64,000 bases of DNA from Streptomyces sp. R41 (GCF_041053055.1 NZ_CP163443.1:1798001-1862000), one strand, 5' to 3'; shown: positions 45,932 through 54,715, counted from the first letter of the stretch. The notes: generated from the letters alone by a model not told the origin. Program-made: numbers and translations.

Positions 45932-45975
45932 AGTGCCTCAGGGAGTCGGATCAGGTGCCTCAGGGAGCCCGATCA
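45932..45975. repeat. 22-bp tandem repeat, two copies, covering the alkD stop
   Basis: GTGCCTCAGGGAG starts both units, at 45932 and 45954, and both end GATCAG. They differ at two positions. The second unit contains the alkD stop codon. Confidence 0.8.
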
Positions 45976-46707
45976 GGGGCCGATGTTCTTGAGCGCCTCG
46001 CGCACGGACAGCGGCGCGAGCCTCCCCCGCTCCCGGGCGACGAAGTCCCGTACCGCCTGCGGGTCCGTCTTCGCGTACTCGCGCAGACACCAGCCGATGG
46101 CCTTGCGGATGAAGAAATCGGTGTGGCCTGACTGGCGGACGCAGTACCCGAAGAGGCGTTCCGTGTCGGTGGCGTCCTTGTAGCGGAGCTGGTGGAGCAG
46201 GGCAGTACGCGCGATCCAGAGGTCGCCGTCCTCGATCCACGCGTCCATGTCGGTCTTCAGCTTCGGATCGGCGGCCACCAGGCCTCCCACTACGTGGGAG
46301 GCGAGTGCGTCGACGGTGTCCCACCAGGGGACCGTGCCGACGAGGTGGCGCGCCACCGGCAGGAAGCCCGACGACAGCCGCTTCACATGGCGGCGCAAGT
46401 AGTCGACGGCGAAGTAGTGGTACTCGCGCTCGGGCAGCTCCCAGCAGCGCAGCGCGAGCGCCGTGCAGTCGGCCTCGTCGGGTCGGGCGGTGTCCTGGAG
46501 GACGGTCCGCGACAGGGCGCGGCGCTCGGGCGTGGTCAGCCCGAGGAAGGGCGCGACGTCCTTCATGTACGCGCGCATCGCCGCGGCCCGTTCCGAATCG
46601 GCGGCCGCGGCGTACGTGGCGGTGAGCCGATTCAGCACGGTGTCCGCGAGCGCGCTGTTCGGCACCTCGAACCGGGCACCTGACGTTCCGGAAGCTGTGA
46701 CGCCCAT
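45973..46707 (-). CDS. DNA alkylation repair protein (AlkD type)
   Basis: A 244-residue all-helical HEAT-like protein of the AlkD family. YMKDVAPFLGLTTPERRALS, REYHYFAVDYLRRHVKRLS, VPWWDTVDALASHVVGGLV and TDFFIRKAIGWCLREYAKTD match, including the conserved Trp, Asp and Arg residues used to flip or expel alkylated bases. It would remove N3/N7-alkylpurines. ATG 46707 is taken as the start. Confidence 0.9.
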   Translation of the reverse strand: MGVTASGTSGARFEVPNSALADTVLNRLTATYAAAADSERAAAMRAYMKDVAPFLGLTTPERRALSRTVLQDTARPDEADCTALALRCWELPEREYHYFAVDYLRRHVKRLSSGFLPVARHLVGTVPWWDTVDALASHVVGGLVAADPKLKTDMDAWIEDGDLWIARTALLHQLRYKDATDTERLFGYCVRQSGHTDFFIRKAIGWCLREYAKTDPQAVRDFVARERGRLAPLSVREALKNIGP

Positions 46708-46756
46708 GAGACGAACCATACGGCGATCACACACACAGGTCGGTTAGTGTCGCCGG

Positions 46757-47578
46757 ATGCTCGATGCCACCACCCGCTCTGGGGGCACCGCCACGGCCAC
46801 TCCCCAGGCCGCCGCCGCGGAGCTCGCCGTCGCCACGGACATGTCCGTCGCCGCGGAGCTCGCGGTCGCCGCACCCGCAGTCCTGACCGCCGCACGCAGC
46901 GGACTGACCGCCCGCTGCGCGAGAGCACTGCTCTCGCCCTGGTCTCGGTTCTCCCTGCTCCTGGTGCTGCTCGCGGCGGCCGCGTCGAGCGTGCTGCTCT
47001 TCGAACCGCAGCGGCTGCTCGCCGACGGCTGGCCGCCGCAGCTCGGGGGTGCCGCGGCGGCCGTCGCGTTCGCCGTGGCGTACGGGCTGTGCACGGTCGC
47101 GTTCGTGCCCCGGCCGCTGCTCAATCTGGCGGCGGGCGCCCTCTTCGGCTCACAACTGGGCCTGGGCACCGCGCTCGTGGGGACGGTGCTCGGCGCCGGT
47201 GTCGCCTTCGGGCTCGGCCGGCTCCTCGGGCAGGACGCGCTGCGCCCGCTGCTGCGCAACCGCTGGCTGAAGGCGGCGGACGGACAGCTCAGCAGGCACG
47301 GCTTCCGCTCGATGATGGTGGCCCGGCTGTTCCCCGGGGTGCCGTTCTGGGCCGCCAATTACTGCGCGGCCGTCTCTCGCATGGGCTGGCTGCCCTTCCT
47401 CCTCGCGACGGCGCTCGGCTCGATCCCGAACACCGCCGCGTACGCCGTCGCCGGCGCCCGGGCCTCGGCGCCGACATCGCCCGCCTTCCTGATCGCGATG
47501 GGCTTCATCGCCGTACCGGCCCTGGTCGGCGCGGTGGTGGCCTGGCGCAAGCGCCATCACCTGCGCGGTCACCAGTAG
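46757..47578 (+). CDS. TVP38/TMEM64 family (VTT domain) membrane protein
   Basis: A 273-residue membrane protein. The first 45 residues are Ala/Val/Thr-rich with an internal duplication (AAELAVATDMSVAAELAVAA). The VTT domain follows with GLCTVAFVPRPLLNLAAGAL, VLGAGVAFGLGRLLGQDAL, VARLFPGVPFWAANYCAAVS and LGSIPNTAAYAVAGA. The function of the family is membrane lipid-related but not settled. TAGTGT lies 6 nt before the ATG, so this start may be leaderless. It diverges from alkD. Confidence 0.87.
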   Translation: MLDATTRSGGTATATPQAAAAELAVATDMSVAAELAVAAPAVLTAARSGLTARCARALLSPWSRFSLLLVLLAAAASSVLLFEPQRLLADGWPPQLGGAAAAVAFAVAYGLCTVAFVPRPLLNLAAGALFGSQLGLGTALVGTVLGAGVAFGLGRLLGQDALRPLLRNRWLKAADGQLSRHGFRSMMVARLFPGVPFWAANYCAAVSRMGWLPFLLATALGSIPNTAAYAVAGARASAPTSPAFLIAMGFIAVPALVGAVVAWRKRHHLRGHQ

Positions 47579-47591
47579 GCCCCCTCGGGGC

Positions 47592-48761
47592 TTACAGCCC
47601 TTCCAGCACCATCGCGTTGGCGAGTCCGCCCGCCTCGCACATCGTCTGCAGCGCGTAGCGGGCTCCGCGGGTCCGCATGGCGTGGACGAGGGTGGTCGTC
47701 AGGCGGGTTCCGCTCGCGCCGAGCGGGTGACCGATCGCGATCGCTCCACCGTGCACATTGACCTTGGAAAGGTCGGCGCCCGTCTCCTGCTGCCAGGCGA
47801 GGACGACGGCCGCGAAGGCCTCGTTCACCTCGAAGAGATCGATGTCGCCGAGGGCCAGCCCCGCCTTGCGCAGCACCTTCTCGGTGGCCGGGATGACGCC
47901 CGTGAGCATGAGCAGCGGGTCGGAGCCGGTGACGGCGAAGCTGTGCAGCCGGGCGATGGGCCGCAGGCCGAGGCGGGCCGCGGTCTCGCTGGACGTGATG
48001 AGCACGGCCGACGCGCCGTCGTTGATGGGGCTCGCGTTGCCCGCCGTGACGGACCAGTCGATCTGCGGGAAGCGTTCGCCGAAGGTGGGGTCGTAGTAGG
48101 CGGGCTTGAGCCCGCCGAGTATCTCCGTGGTGCTGGCGGGCCGGACGCACTCGTCACGGGTCACTCCCTCCAGGGGCGCGACCTCGGCGTCGAAGAGGCC
48201 GTTGTCCCAGGCCGCGGCAGCCTTCTGATGCGAACCGACCGCGAAGGTGTCCATCTGCTCGCGCGAGATGCCCCACTTGGCGGCGATGAGTTCGGCGCTG
48301 ATGCCCTGCGGCACCAGGCCCTCGGGGTAGCGCTCGGCGACGCCGGGCCCGAAGGGGTCCTTGCCCGCCGGCACGTTCGACCACATCGGGACGCGGCTCA
48401 TCGACTCCACACCGCAGGCGACGACCATGTCGTACGCGCCCGACATGACGCCCTGCGCGGCGAAGTGCACGGCCTGCTGCGAGGAGCCGCACTGGCGGTC
48501 CACCGTGGTCGCGGGCACCGTGTCGGGGAATCCCGCCGAGAGCACGGCGTACCGGGTGGTGTTCATGGCCTGCTCGCCGACCTGGTCGACGGTGCCGCCG
48601 ATGACATCGTCGATCAGCGCCGGGTCGACCCCGGAGCGCTCGACGAGGGTGCGCAGCGTGTGGGCGAGGAGCTCCACGGGGTGGACATGGGCGAGGGAGC
48701 CGTTCGGCTTGCCCTTGCCGATGGGGGTGCGTACGGCTTCGACAATCACGGCGTCACGCAT
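47592..48761 (-). CDS. Acetyl-CoA C-acyltransferase (thiolase)
   Basis: A 389-residue thiolase. The nucleophile Cys lies in VDRQCGSSQQAVHFAAQGVM, GVESMSRVPMWSN follows, and the C-terminal catalytic set NVHGGAIAIGHPLGASGTRL and YALQTMCEAGGLANAMVLEG is complete. It would cleave 3-ketoacyl-CoA in fatty acid or sterol-type degradation. GAGAGGAATCCC precedes the ATG. It is divergent from an HxlR regulator across two palindromes. Confidence 0.94.
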   Translation of the reverse strand: MRDAVIVEAVRTPIGKGKPNGSLAHVHPVELLAHTLRTLVERSGVDPALIDDVIGGTVDQVGEQAMNTTRYAVLSAGFPDTVPATTVDRQCGSSQQAVHFAAQGVMSGAYDMVVACGVESMSRVPMWSNVPAGKDPFGPGVAERYPEGLVPQGISAELIAAKWGISREQMDTFAVGSHQKAAAAWDNGLFDAEVAPLEGVTRDECVRPASTTEILGGLKPAYYDPTFGERFPQIDWSVTAGNASPINDGASAVLITSSETAARLGLRPIARLHSFAVTGSDPLLMLTGVIPATEKVLRKAGLALGDIDLFEVNEAFAAVVLAWQQETGADLSKVNVHGGAIAIGHPLGASGTRLTTTLVHAMRTRGARYALQTMCEAGGLANAMVLEGL

Positions 48762-48818
48762 GGGATTCCTCTCAAGTCTCTGAGGTCAGGGAACCGGCGA
48801 CCGAGTGAGTTCGCTCTT

Positions 48819-48835
48819 CAAACTCAATGAGTTTG
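48819..48835. promoter_or_regulatory. Perfect palindrome CAAACTCA-A-TGAGTTTG
   Basis: Eight-bp perfect arms around a single base lie 58 bp before the thiolase start in the thiolase-HxlR gap. A candidate operator for the HxlR regulator. The sequence is A/T-rich against its surroundings. Confidence 0.6.
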
Positions 48836-48872
48836 CTTTCCAAACCCGCTAAGTGACTCGAGAGTAGCTCAG

Positions 48873-48893
48873 TGGGTTGGACAAACCAACCCA
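48873..48893. promoter_or_regulatory. Perfect inverted repeat TGGGTTGG-N5-CCAACCCA
   Basis: Eight-bp perfect arms, 5-bp centre ACAAA, ending 17 bp before the HxlR gene start. Position over the HxlR core promoter suggests autoregulation. Confidence 0.6.
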
Positions 48894-48910
48894 CCCCCTA
48901 GACTGGTGGC

Positions 48911-49372
48911 ATGAAGGACGCGCGACCCTGCTCGATCGCCGACACCCTCGCTCTCGTCGGCGAGAAGTACTCCCTGCTCGTACTGCGTGAGGTGTCCTTG
49001 GGCGCCACGCGGTTCGACCAGCTGGTCCGCAACATCGGCGCCCCGCGCGATGTGCTGACGGCTCGCCTCAAGCGGCTCGTCGACGCCGGCGTACTGGAAA
49101 AGGCCGAGTACAGCGACCGCCCCAAGCGCTACGAGTACCGGCCCACCCGGGCCGGTCTGGAACTGGTGCCGGTCCTGATGACGCTCATGGCGTGGGGCGA
49201 CCGCCACCTCCGCGCCGACGGCGACCGCCCCATGGTGATCGAGCACATCTGCGGCCACGAACTCGTCCCGCAGGTCGCCTGCGCCGAGTGCGGCAAAGAG
49301 GTGCGGCAGGAAGACCTGACGGCGCACCCACAGGCCCCGGGCTGGACGGTGACGGGGCCCGCGGCGGCGTAG
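48911..49372 (+). CDS. HxlR family transcriptional regulator
   Basis: A 153-residue regulator with the HxlR winged helix: CSIADTLALVGEKYSLLVLR, FDQLVRNIGAPRDVLTARLK and LEKAEYSDRPKRYEYRPTRA. The C-terminus carries Cys pairs (HICGHELVPQVACAECGKEV) that could form a small metal or redox site. It is divergent from the thiolase, which it likely controls. Confidence 0.9.
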   Translation: MKDARPCSIADTLALVGEKYSLLVLREVSLGATRFDQLVRNIGAPRDVLTARLKRLVDAGVLEKAEYSDRPKRYEYRPTRAGLELVPVLMTLMAWGDRHLRADGDRPMVIEHICGHELVPQVACAECGKEVRQEDLTAHPQAPGWTVTGPAAA

Positions 49373-49411
49373 GGCCCCACAAGCGGCGGGCGGAAGTGCG
49401 GCTGATGTCCG

Positions 49412-50137
49412 CTAAACGGTCCCCGTGTAGACGTCGAGTCGCCCGCACATCCCGAACCGGCCGTACGCGGACGGTTGCTCGGCCCGTACGACGGCGTCGC
49501 CGAGGTGGGACGTGTCGCCCCGCTCCAGGCGGTCGAGCTGGTCCCCCGTGGCCGAGGCTGCAGCCTCGGCACCGCGCCGCCACCGCTCGCGCCACTCCGC
49601 GAGGCGGGGCCGCACCAGCGCGGCGGCGGCCCGGTGGAACGCGGCGAGCGGCTCGGGCCCGTCCGCGTCGCGCAGCGTCCGGTAGCCCTCCAGGGCGAGG
49701 TCGCGCCGGGCCCGGGCGGCCTGCGCCTGCTCCTCCTCGGTCGCGTCCGCCGGGATGACGGTCGCGGCCGCGTAGGTCTCGGGGTCGGTCAGATACTCCG
49801 GGGGCAGCGTGAGGACCGCGTCGCCCGCCTCCGGGAGACCGTTGTTCTGCATGAGGACGGTGATGCGCAGGTCGTCCTCGTTGACGAGCCGGTGAATCGT
49901 GCCGGGCGTGAACCACGCGACCGTGCCGGGCAGGAGCGGTGTGACCTCGTACCCCGTCGCCGTCAGTGTCTGTACTGATCCGCGCCCGCCGGTGACGACG
50001 TACGCCTCCGAACAGGTCAGGTGCAGATGGGGAGTTCCGCCGCGCACGCCGTCAGCCGCGGGCCAGTCGTAGACGCAGAGGTGCGAGACGGCGACGGCTC
50101 CCGGGAGTCCGGTGAAGCCGGGGATCACAGCGCTCAC
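49412..50137 (-). CDS. Cupin domain protein
   Basis: A 241-residue protein with an N-terminal cupin: GGTPHLHLTCSEAYVVTGGR (metal His and Glu), and LPGTVAWFTPGTIHRLVNED (second His). The C-terminal 100 residues are helical and charged. It is probably a sugar isomerase or sensor-type cupin. The GTG at 50137 overlaps the stop of the PmoA-type gene (GTGA). Last of three coupled genes with PmoA and Gfo/Idh proteins. Confidence 0.85.
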   Translation of the reverse strand: MSAVIPGFTGLPGAVAVSHLCVYDWPAADGVRGGTPHLHLTCSEAYVVTGGRGSVQTLTATGYEVTPLLPGTVAWFTPGTIHRLVNEDDLRITVLMQNNGLPEAGDAVLTLPPEYLTDPETYAAATVIPADATEEEQAQAARARRDLALEGYRTLRDADGPEPLAAFHRAAAALVRPRLAEWRERWRRGAEAAASATGDQLDRLERGDTSHLGDAVVRAEQPSAYGRFGMCGRLDVYTGTV

Positions 50138-51075
50138 CAGGGATGCTCCTCCAGGTACTTGGCGACCTCCTCGCGCTCCCAGGCCCCCTCGGCGACGACC
50201 ACTCGGTAGCGGCGGGTGAGCGTGTCCCCGGGCGCGAGCTCCAGTTCGTCGAAGAAGGCGAGCGACGGGGCGACGGCGGCGAAGGGTTCGTTGCGGACGA
50301 ACCAGTGGGCCGGGTGGGCGCCTCGGGAGCCGGTGTGGTCGTTCTCGGGGGCGTGCGCGAAGACGAGGGTCGCGTGGCCGTCACAGCCGTCGTGCTCCCC
50401 CGAGTACGCGAGCCACGACGCCTGGCGCCCCATCAGCTCGGGTCCTTCGGAGTCGGGCCCGATGACCCGGCCGTCCCGGAAGGAGCGCGGGCCGCGCCAG
50501 AACAGGCCCGTGTAGCCCGCCATCTCCCGCCCGGCGGTGGTGGGACTGCCGAAGCGCAGCGGCTCGTCGCGGCGGTTGGTGACCGCACTGGTCCAGGTCA
50601 GCGCCCAGGAGCCCGCCCCGGGATCGACGTCGTGCACCTCGATGCGGCGCTCCTCGTCCGCCCACAGATCACCGTCGTACGGATGCCACGTGAGGCGCTC
50701 GGCGATGACCGCACGACCACCGTCCGAGGCCACCTCGTCGAACGTGATGTGCGTCATCGACCCGACGCGCTCCGGGAGTTCGAGATATCCCTTTCCGGGA
50801 ACGTATGTGTTGCCGCCCCACAGGTTCTGGCCGGAGAGGTGCGAGGCCGTCATCTGGAGACCCTTGTGCCAGCGGTGGTCGTTGGGCCGGTAGTCCGTGA
50901 CGACGTTGTCGGCCAGCGTCCTGAGCGGATGGAGATACGGCTTCGGGGACTCCCAGGCGGCCTCGGGCCGGTAGACGTAGCTCAACAGCTCCACGCCGCT
51001 GGTGACTTCACTGACGGTGATGCGCTCCCCGTGCGTGTGGATGAGGCGCAGGCCACCCTCCGAGGACGTGGTCAC
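50134..51075 (-). CDS. PmoA-like protein (DUF6807)
   Basis: A 313-residue beta-sandwich protein of the PmoA/DUF6807 family. YVYRPEAAWESPKPYLHPLR, TDYRPNDHRWHKGLQMTASH and VTNRRDEPLRFGSPTTAGRE are typical, with conserved HP and DHxxH segments. The family sits in sugar or polyol operons and resembles galactose mutarotase in fold; its reaction is unknown. CAGGAGG precedes GTG 51075, which overlaps the upstream stop. Confidence 0.88.
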   Translation of the reverse strand: MTTSSEGGLRLIHTHGERITVSEVTSGVELLSYVYRPEAAWESPKPYLHPLRTLADNVVTDYRPNDHRWHKGLQMTASHLSGQNLWGGNTYVPGKGYLELPERVGSMTHITFDEVASDGGRAVIAERLTWHPYDGDLWADEERRIEVHDVDPGAGSWALTWTSAVTNRRDEPLRFGSPTTAGREMAGYTGLFWRGPRSFRDGRVIGPDSEGPELMGRQASWLAYSGEHDGCDGHATLVFAHAPENDHTGSRGAHPAHWFVRNEPFAAVAPSLAFFDELELAPGDTLTRRYRVVVAEGAWEREEVAKYLEEHPW

Positions 51076-52274
51076 GCCGGCACCTCCTGGCCCAGGGACA
51101 CCTCGGGAACCACAGGCGCCCAGCCGGGCGCGCCGCCGTGCAGAGCCGCGTAGTACGGATCCCCCGGGCCGATCTCCCCCGCGCGGACGGTCGTGTCCGT
51201 GAACGCGGACTTGTAGAGCGCGGTGATCAGCTCCAGGCTGGTCCGCCCGTCGGCGCCGCTGCTGCGCGGCCGCTCCCCGGCGCGCATGCTCGCGACCAGC
51301 TCCCGCAGCTGAGCGAGATGCGAACTCGGAACGTCCGCGCCGAAGTCCCGCCAGGCCGCGGCATCGGCGTCCGGCACATCCGGAGCCGGAGTGATGCGCC
51401 AGTTGTCGTTGCTGTGCCCGTACAGGTGCGTGAGCTCGACGGTCGCGCGTTCGCAGTCGATGCGGATGCGGCTCACCTCGTCGGGGCTCAGGACGCTGTT
51501 GACGACGGTGGCCATCGCGCCGCTCGCGAAGCGGACGAGGGCGGTCGAGACGTCCTCCGTCTCCACTTCGTGCACCAGGCGCCCCGCCATCGCCCGCACC
51601 TCGCTCCACGGCCCCAGCAGGTCGAGCAGCAGGTCCATCTGGTGGATGCCGTGCCCCATCGCGGGCCCGCCGCCCTCGGTCGCCCAGCGTCCGCGCCAGG
51701 GCACGGCATAGTAGCCGGCGTTGCGGTACCAAGTGGTCTGGCAGTGCGCGACCAGCGGACGGCCCATGGCCTTCTCGGCGATCAGACGCCGCACATGCCG
51801 GGCGCCCGAGCCGAAGCGGTGCTGGAAGACGATCGACGCGTACGGGCCCCCGTCCCTCCCCTCCTCCGCCTCGACGGCGTCGAAGTCGGCCAGCGTCGGG
51901 ACGGGCGGCTTCTCGCACCACACCCAGGCGCCGGCGCGCAGCGCGGCGACGGTCTGCTCGCGATGCAGGGTCGGCGGGGTGCAGATGGCGACCAGGTCGG
52001 GCCGCTGCTCCTCGAGCATCCGGACCAGATCGGTGTACGCGTGCGGGATGCCCGCCTCGGCGCAGAACTCCCGGACCGGGCCCTCGGCGATGTCGACCGC
52101 GGCGACGATCTCCGTCTCGCCCTCCTCGGCGAGCCGCGCCAGCGCCGGGTAGTGGCTCCCGCGCGCGATGGCGCCGGCACCGATGAGGGCGGCCCGGATG
52201 CGGCGGCCCTCGAACGCGGCCGCGGGGCGGTTCGGGGAGGTCTCGGGGCTGGTTGCGGTGCGGGTTGTGCTCAT
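51072..52274 (-). CDS. Gfo/Idh/MocA family oxidoreductase
   Basis: A 400-residue NAD(P)-dependent sugar dehydrogenase-type protein. IRAALIGAGAIARGSHYPAL is the Rossmann motif, VWCEKPPVPTLADFDAVEAE the catalytic EKP, and GGGPAMGHGIHQMDLLLDLL the conserved His motif. The substrate is unknown, likely a sugar or inositol derivative. First gene of a coupled trio. ATG 52274 was chosen as the first start with a downstream match to the family. Confidence 0.92.
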   Translation of the reverse strand: MSTTRTATSPETSPNRPAAAFEGRRIRAALIGAGAIARGSHYPALARLAEEGETEIVAAVDIAEGPVREFCAEAGIPHAYTDLVRMLEEQRPDLVAICTPPTLHREQTVAALRAGAWVWCEKPPVPTLADFDAVEAEEGRDGGPYASIVFQHRFGSGARHVRRLIAEKAMGRPLVAHCQTTWYRNAGYYAVPWRGRWATEGGGPAMGHGIHQMDLLLDLLGPWSEVRAMAGRLVHEVETEDVSTALVRFASGAMATVVNSVLSPDEVSRIRIDCERATVELTHLYGHSNDNWRITPAPDVPDADAAAWRDFGADVPSSHLAQLRELVASMRAGERPRSSGADGRTSLELITALYKSAFTDTTVRAGEIGPGDPYYAALHGGAPGWAPVVPEVSLGQEVPA

Positions 52275-52305
52275 GTACGTGATCAGCGCTCCATCGGACG
52301 TGACG

Positions 52306-52327
52306 TCAGACGTTGGCCAACGCATGA
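52306..52327. promoter_or_regulatory. Operator-like palindrome centred on CGTTGGCCAACG
   Basis: A 12-bp perfect palindrome (52311-52322) flanked by TCA and TGA, making a 22-bp imperfect dyad. It lies 37 bp before the Gfo/Idh start. LacI-family regulators of sugar operons use sites of this form; no such regulator gene is nearby. Confidence 0.6.
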
Positions 52328-52438
52328 TGACACCGAGCGGACCTGGCGGCAGCAAGCGCTTTCTCTCCTGCTGCAACGTATGCGGCGGTCCAGCGGCCGG
52401 TCAACACCTTGGTCACACCATGGACAGCGTGGCGTGCA

Positions 52439-52542
52439 CACCGGGCATGGCGGCCTCGCTCACACCCTGCGCACGGTTGCCGCGCGCACCGGGCATGGCG
52501 GCCTCGGTCACACCCTGCGCACGGTTGCCGCGCGCACCGGGG
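52439..52542. repeat. 48-bp tandem repeat, about 2.2 copies, upstream of uppP
   Basis: Units start at 52439, 52487 and 52535. The first two differ at one base in 48; the third is partial. Each contains CACCGGGCATGGCGGCCTCG and a CCTGCGCACGG stretch. No gene is seen in this 416-bp gap. Confidence 0.9.
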
Positions 52543-52690
52543 CACGGCCGCCCGCGTACCGCTGCGAAACCCCTGTGGCCGGGCTGTCACAGACGGACGC
52601 TACGCTGCCCTCGACACCCGTGATCACCCGAACGGCGGCACGGCGTGCCCGTCGCCCCTCCCACCATCGGCACTTGGACCACGTAACTTC

Positions 52691-53566
52691 ATGTCTTGGT
52701 TTGAATCCCTCATCCTCGGACTCGTCCAGGGGCTGACCGAGTTCCTTCCCGTCTCCTCCAGCGCCCATCTGCGTCTGACCGCGGCGTTCGCGAGCTGGGA
52801 CGACCCGGGCGCGGCCTTCACCGCGATCACCCAGCTCGGCACGGAGGCCGCGGTCCTGATCTACTTCCGCAAGGACGTGGGACGGATTCTCGCGGCATGG
52901 TTCCGCTCCCTCACGAACAAGGCGATGCGACGGGACCACGACGCGCAGATGGGGTGGCTGGTGATCGTCGGCTCCATACCGATCGGTGTGCTCGGGGTGA
53001 CGCTCAAGGACCAGATCGAGGGGCCCTTCCGCGATCTTCGGGTCACCGCGACGATGCTGATCGTGATGGGTGTGGTCATCGGTATCGCCGACCGGCTCGC
53101 GGCACGCGACGAGACGGGCGGGAAGCACCGGGCGGCCAAGCAGCGCAAGACGCTTGAGGACCTGAACGCCAAGGACGGCCTGCTGTACGGCCTCTGCCAG
53201 GCGATGGCACTGGTCCCCGGAGTCTCCCGGTCCGGCGCGACCATCAGCGGCGGCCTGTTCATGGGGTACACCCGCGAGGCGGCGGCCCGTTACTCCTTCC
53301 TCCTCGCCATGCCGGCCGTCCTCGCCTCCGGCACCTTCGAGCTCAAGGACGCCGCCGAGGAGGGGCACATCTCCTGGGGCCCGACGATCTTCGCCACGGT
53401 GATCGCGTTCGCGGTCGGCTACGCCGTCATCGCGTGGTTCATGAAGTTCATCTCGCACAAGAGCTTCATGCCGTTCGTCTGGTACCGGATCGCGCTCGGC
53501 ATCGTCATCATCGCGCTGGTGGCGACGGGCGGACTGAGCCCGCACGCGGCGGAGTCGTCGGGCTGA
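52691..53566 (+). CDS. uppP: Undecaprenyl-diphosphatase
   Basis: A 291-residue BacA/UppP integral membrane phosphatase. [20 protein letters not shown] carries motif one, and [20 protein letters not shown] motif two with its catalytic Arg and Ser. About eight hydrophobic helices are seen. It recycles undecaprenyl pyrophosphate for peptidoglycan synthesis and can give bacitracin resistance. It starts at ATG 52691. Streptomyces often hold more than one copy. Confidence 0.94.
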   Translation: MSWFESLILGLVQGLTEFLPVSSSAHLRLTAAFASWDDPGAAFTAITQLGTEAAVLIYFRKDVGRILAAWFRSLTNKAMRRDHDAQMGWLVIVGSIPIGVLGVTLKDQIEGPFRDLRVTATMLIVMGVVIGIADRLAARDETGGKHRAAKQRKTLEDLNAKDGLLYGLCQAMALVPGVSRSGATISGGLFMGYTREAAARYSFLLAMPAVLASGTFELKDAAEEGHISWGPTIFATVIAFAVGYAVIAWFMKFISHKSFMPFVWYRIALGIVIIALVATGGLSPHAAESSG

Positions 53567-53570
53567 CGGC

Positions 53571-54158
53571 TCACACCCCAGGCGCCCCCGGCTCCTCTGC
53601 CGTCCTGGGCAGGGCAAGCGCCCAGGGTTCCTCCTCGATCCGCGCCCCGGTGGCGACGTACGCGATCGTCCGGTACCAGCCCGCGAGGACCAGCAGCTCC
53701 AGGACCTCCTGTTCGTCGAGATGCTCGCGCAGTCCGCTCCACACCGCGTCGCTCACGCGCGCGGTGGCGTGCAGTTCGTCGGCGGCGCGGAGCAGAGCTG
53801 TCTGCCGGGGGGACCAGGCCGGGTCTTCGGGTGCGCCGGTCGCGGTGAGGGTGACCTGTTCCGGGGTGAGACCGGCCGTCTCCGCGTACGTCGCCATGTG
53901 GACGCCCCACTCGTACGCGCACCCGGAGCGGGCGGTGACGCGGGCGATCACCAACTCGCGGTCGGCGTCGCCCAGTCGGCCGTGCACAAGGAGGCCCGCG
54001 CCCAACGCCCGCATGCGCGAGGCCAGTTCGGGGTGGCGCTCCAGGACCCTGAACAGCATCAGGGGCTCATGCGCGACGCCGGGCGGCATCCACCGGTGCA
54101 ACGCGCGGTCGGTCTCGGGCTCGTAGGGCGGCGCGACGCCGTCGATGCGCTGTTCCAT
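53571..54158 (-). CDS. Carboxymuconolactone decarboxylase family protein (AhpD-like)
   Basis: A 195-residue all-helical protein. HEPLMLFRVLERHPELASRM, LGDADRELVIARVTARSGCA and YEWGVHMATYAETAGLTPEQ match the CMD/AhpD fold. Only one Cys is near the usual CxxC site (SGCAYEWGVH), so a peroxidase-type disulfide is unlikely. ATG 54158 has GAGGGAC before it. It is divergent from an HxlR regulator. Confidence 0.87.
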   Translation of the reverse strand: MEQRIDGVAPPYEPETDRALHRWMPPGVAHEPLMLFRVLERHPELASRMRALGAGLLVHGRLGDADRELVIARVTARSGCAYEWGVHMATYAETAGLTPEQVTLTATGAPEDPAWSPRQTALLRAADELHATARVSDAVWSGLREHLDEQEVLELLVLAGWYRTIAYVATGARIEEEPWALALPRTAEEPGAPGV

Positions 54159-54168
54159 GTCCCTCAGC

Positions 54169-54195
54169 CTTGCGCTTCGGAAATCGAAGCGCAAG
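54169..54195. promoter_or_regulatory. Perfect 11-bp inverted repeat CTTGCGCTTCG-N5-CGAAGCGCAAG
   Basis: Eleven perfect base pairs around GAAAT, beginning 10 bp before the decarboxylase start in its gap with the HxlR gene. It looks like the operator of that regulator. A hairpin role is possible but less likely so close to a start. Confidence 0.7.
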
Positions 54196-54334
54196 AGTGA
54201 GATGAGCACTTCCGCCGAGGCGTCGGCCACTCCCGGTGAGACGGTCGGCAACTCCAACCGAGGCATCTGCAGCTGCCGCCCAAACGTCAGCCGCTACCCC
54301 CAGACGTCAGCAACTCCTACCGACAGGTAGTCAC

Positions 54335-54715
54335 TTGGGCACGACACCCGAACCGGATCGCACCACCGCCGACATCACGATGGCGGGCACCCCCACCCCC
54401 GGCCGCCCGGTGCGCGGTTCGGCCACCGGCCGTCCCGTCATGGCGGCCCTGGACCTCCTCGGCCGACGCTGGACGCTGCGGGTGATCTGGGAACTCCACC
54501 GCAGCGGCGCCCCGATCGGCTTCCGCGACCTCCAGCGCCGCTGCGACGACATGTCCTCCAGCGTCCTGTCCACCCGCCTCAGGGAACTCCGAGAGGCGGG
54601 CATCGCCGCGCCGACAGCCCAGTCGGCCTGGCATCTCACCCCGCTCGGCGAGGACTTGGTGACCGCGATGGGGCCCCTGCTGGAGTGGTCCCGCGCCTGG
54701 GCCGAGCGAGAGTGA
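54335..54715 (+). CDS. HxlR family transcriptional regulator
   Basis: A regulator with the HxlR winged helix: GRPVMAALDLLGRRWTLRVI, WELHRSGAPIGFRDLQRRCD, MSSSVLSTRLRELREAGI and HLTPLGEDLVTAMGPLLEWS. It is shorter than the first HxlR protein and has no Cys-rich tail. The TTG at 54335 gives 126 residues and ATG 54380 gives 111; neither has a clear ribosome site. It is divergent from the AhpD-like gene, probably its target. Confidence 0.85.
   Translation: MGTTPEPDRTTADITMAGTPTPGRPVRGSATGRPVMAALDLLGRRWTLRVIWELHRSGAPIGFRDLQRRCDDMSSSVLSTRLRELREAGIAAPTAQSAWHLTPLGEDLVTAMGPLLEWSRAWAERE

Noticed and set aside
52439..52542. CRISPR array
   Set aside because: The 48-bp units abut with no spacers, and there are only about two copies. 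The same holds for the other tandem arrays.
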